In this document: one piece after another, positions 63,714-64,000 of the stretch
How the letters are laid out: each line of letters opens with the position of its first letter
Position numbering within the stretch: position 1 is the stretch's first letter
Assembly (NCBI GenBank): GCA_021397835.1
Contig: JAJFZO010000645.1
Location: forward strand, 1,798,001-1,862,000
From: Moringa oleifera
Taxonomy: Eukaryota > Streptophyta > Magnoliopsida > Brassicales > Moringaceae
Length of the DNA stretch: 64,000 nt
Direction of reading: 5' to 3'
Program-made: the position numbers and the translations under genes
The notes under the pieces: model-generated
Told to the model about the DNA's origin: nothing
The model's database searches: none
The model's input: only the letters and a program-made list of their open reading frames with translations

Positions 63714-64000
63714 CTGCAGGGAGAAGATTTGGCATGTTAGTAATACAGACACAGGCGTTTATCAACATATAGCCGTAAAATAATTTTTCAAAAAAAATTA
63801 ACTCATAAAAACAGAACAAGCTGGATTTGTATCTTTAGTATAGCCCTCGCGAAATCATAAGGAAGCAATTTCAATTGAACTGATAGGCAGCATGGAGTTG
63901 CATTGCATATATAAAATCCTAATATCTTATATATTGATCCATAACAGCAAAGAAATGGATTGAGAAACAACTAAGAGTAAAGTGGAAATCAGTAAAGACA
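63714..64000. other. TOM20 intron (right edge)
   Basis: AT-rich intron sequence upstream of the exon at 63635-63713. The missing TOM20 N-terminal exon was searched for on the minus strand and not found, so it should lie to the right of the window. Confidence 0.7.

Noticed and set aside
63714..64000. TOM20 first exon inside the window
   Set aside because: Looked for the expected N-terminal coding segment ending before NLVKWGG and did not find it; it must be to the right.
1..64000. tRNA, rRNA or CRISPR-like arrays
   Set aside because: No T-arm/anticodon-arm combination, rRNA-like stretch or regularly spaced direct repeats seen. The periodic sequences found are simple tandem or AT microsatellites.

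Overview
The window is nuclear DNA from a dicotyledonous plant. Compact islands of intron-containing genes sit in very AT-rich intergenic DNA, introns are mostly GT-AG, and every recognisable protein belongs to a plant lineage (ASY1, plant-type TOM20, CYP78A, LDAP/SRPP, the plant complex I P1 subunit). No bacterial, organellar or CRISPR-like feature was seen. The species cannot be named from the sequence alone.

Layout. Bases 1-15,700 hold no gene I can name. They contain AT-rich desert, two low-confidence ORFs (0.86-1.30 and 2.29-2.57 kb), and a less AT-rich stretch at about 8-11.6 kb with eight CACGTG G-boxes and a 44-bp tandem duplication carrying a G-box and a telo-box. Seven protein genes follow: an F-box/MYND-finger protein (+, 16.6-18.1 kb); the small mitochondrial complex I subunit P1 (+, 21.5-21.8 kb); an LDAP/SRPP (REF family) lipid-droplet protein (-, 27.7-29.0 kb); the meiotic axis protein ASY1 (-, 31.4-36.9 kb, 22 coding exons); an SSP4-type RNA polymerase II CTD phosphatase (-, 37.8-41.1 kb, with 5' UTR exons to about 43.4 kb); a CYP78A cytochrome P450 (-, 50.9-53.5 kb); and the C-terminal five exons of mitochondrial import receptor TOM20 (-, 61.05-63.7 kb), whose first exon lies beyond the window.

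The first four genes are in the same order as Arabidopsis At1g67340-At1g67350-At1g67360-At1g67370, so this is a conserved syntenic block rather than a functional cluster. The genes serve unrelated processes: protein turnover, respiration, lipid droplets, meiosis, transcription, organ growth and protein import.

The gene models were spliced by hand from exon, donor, acceptor and phase information. All joins given are in phase. Points worth a second look are the ASY1 gene structure (an ATG-only first coding exon, a GC-AG intron, a 13-nt microexon), the G-box array at 8-11.5 kb, short tandem duplications inside introns, and exon-like segments downstream of TOM20. I found no clearly new multi-gene system.
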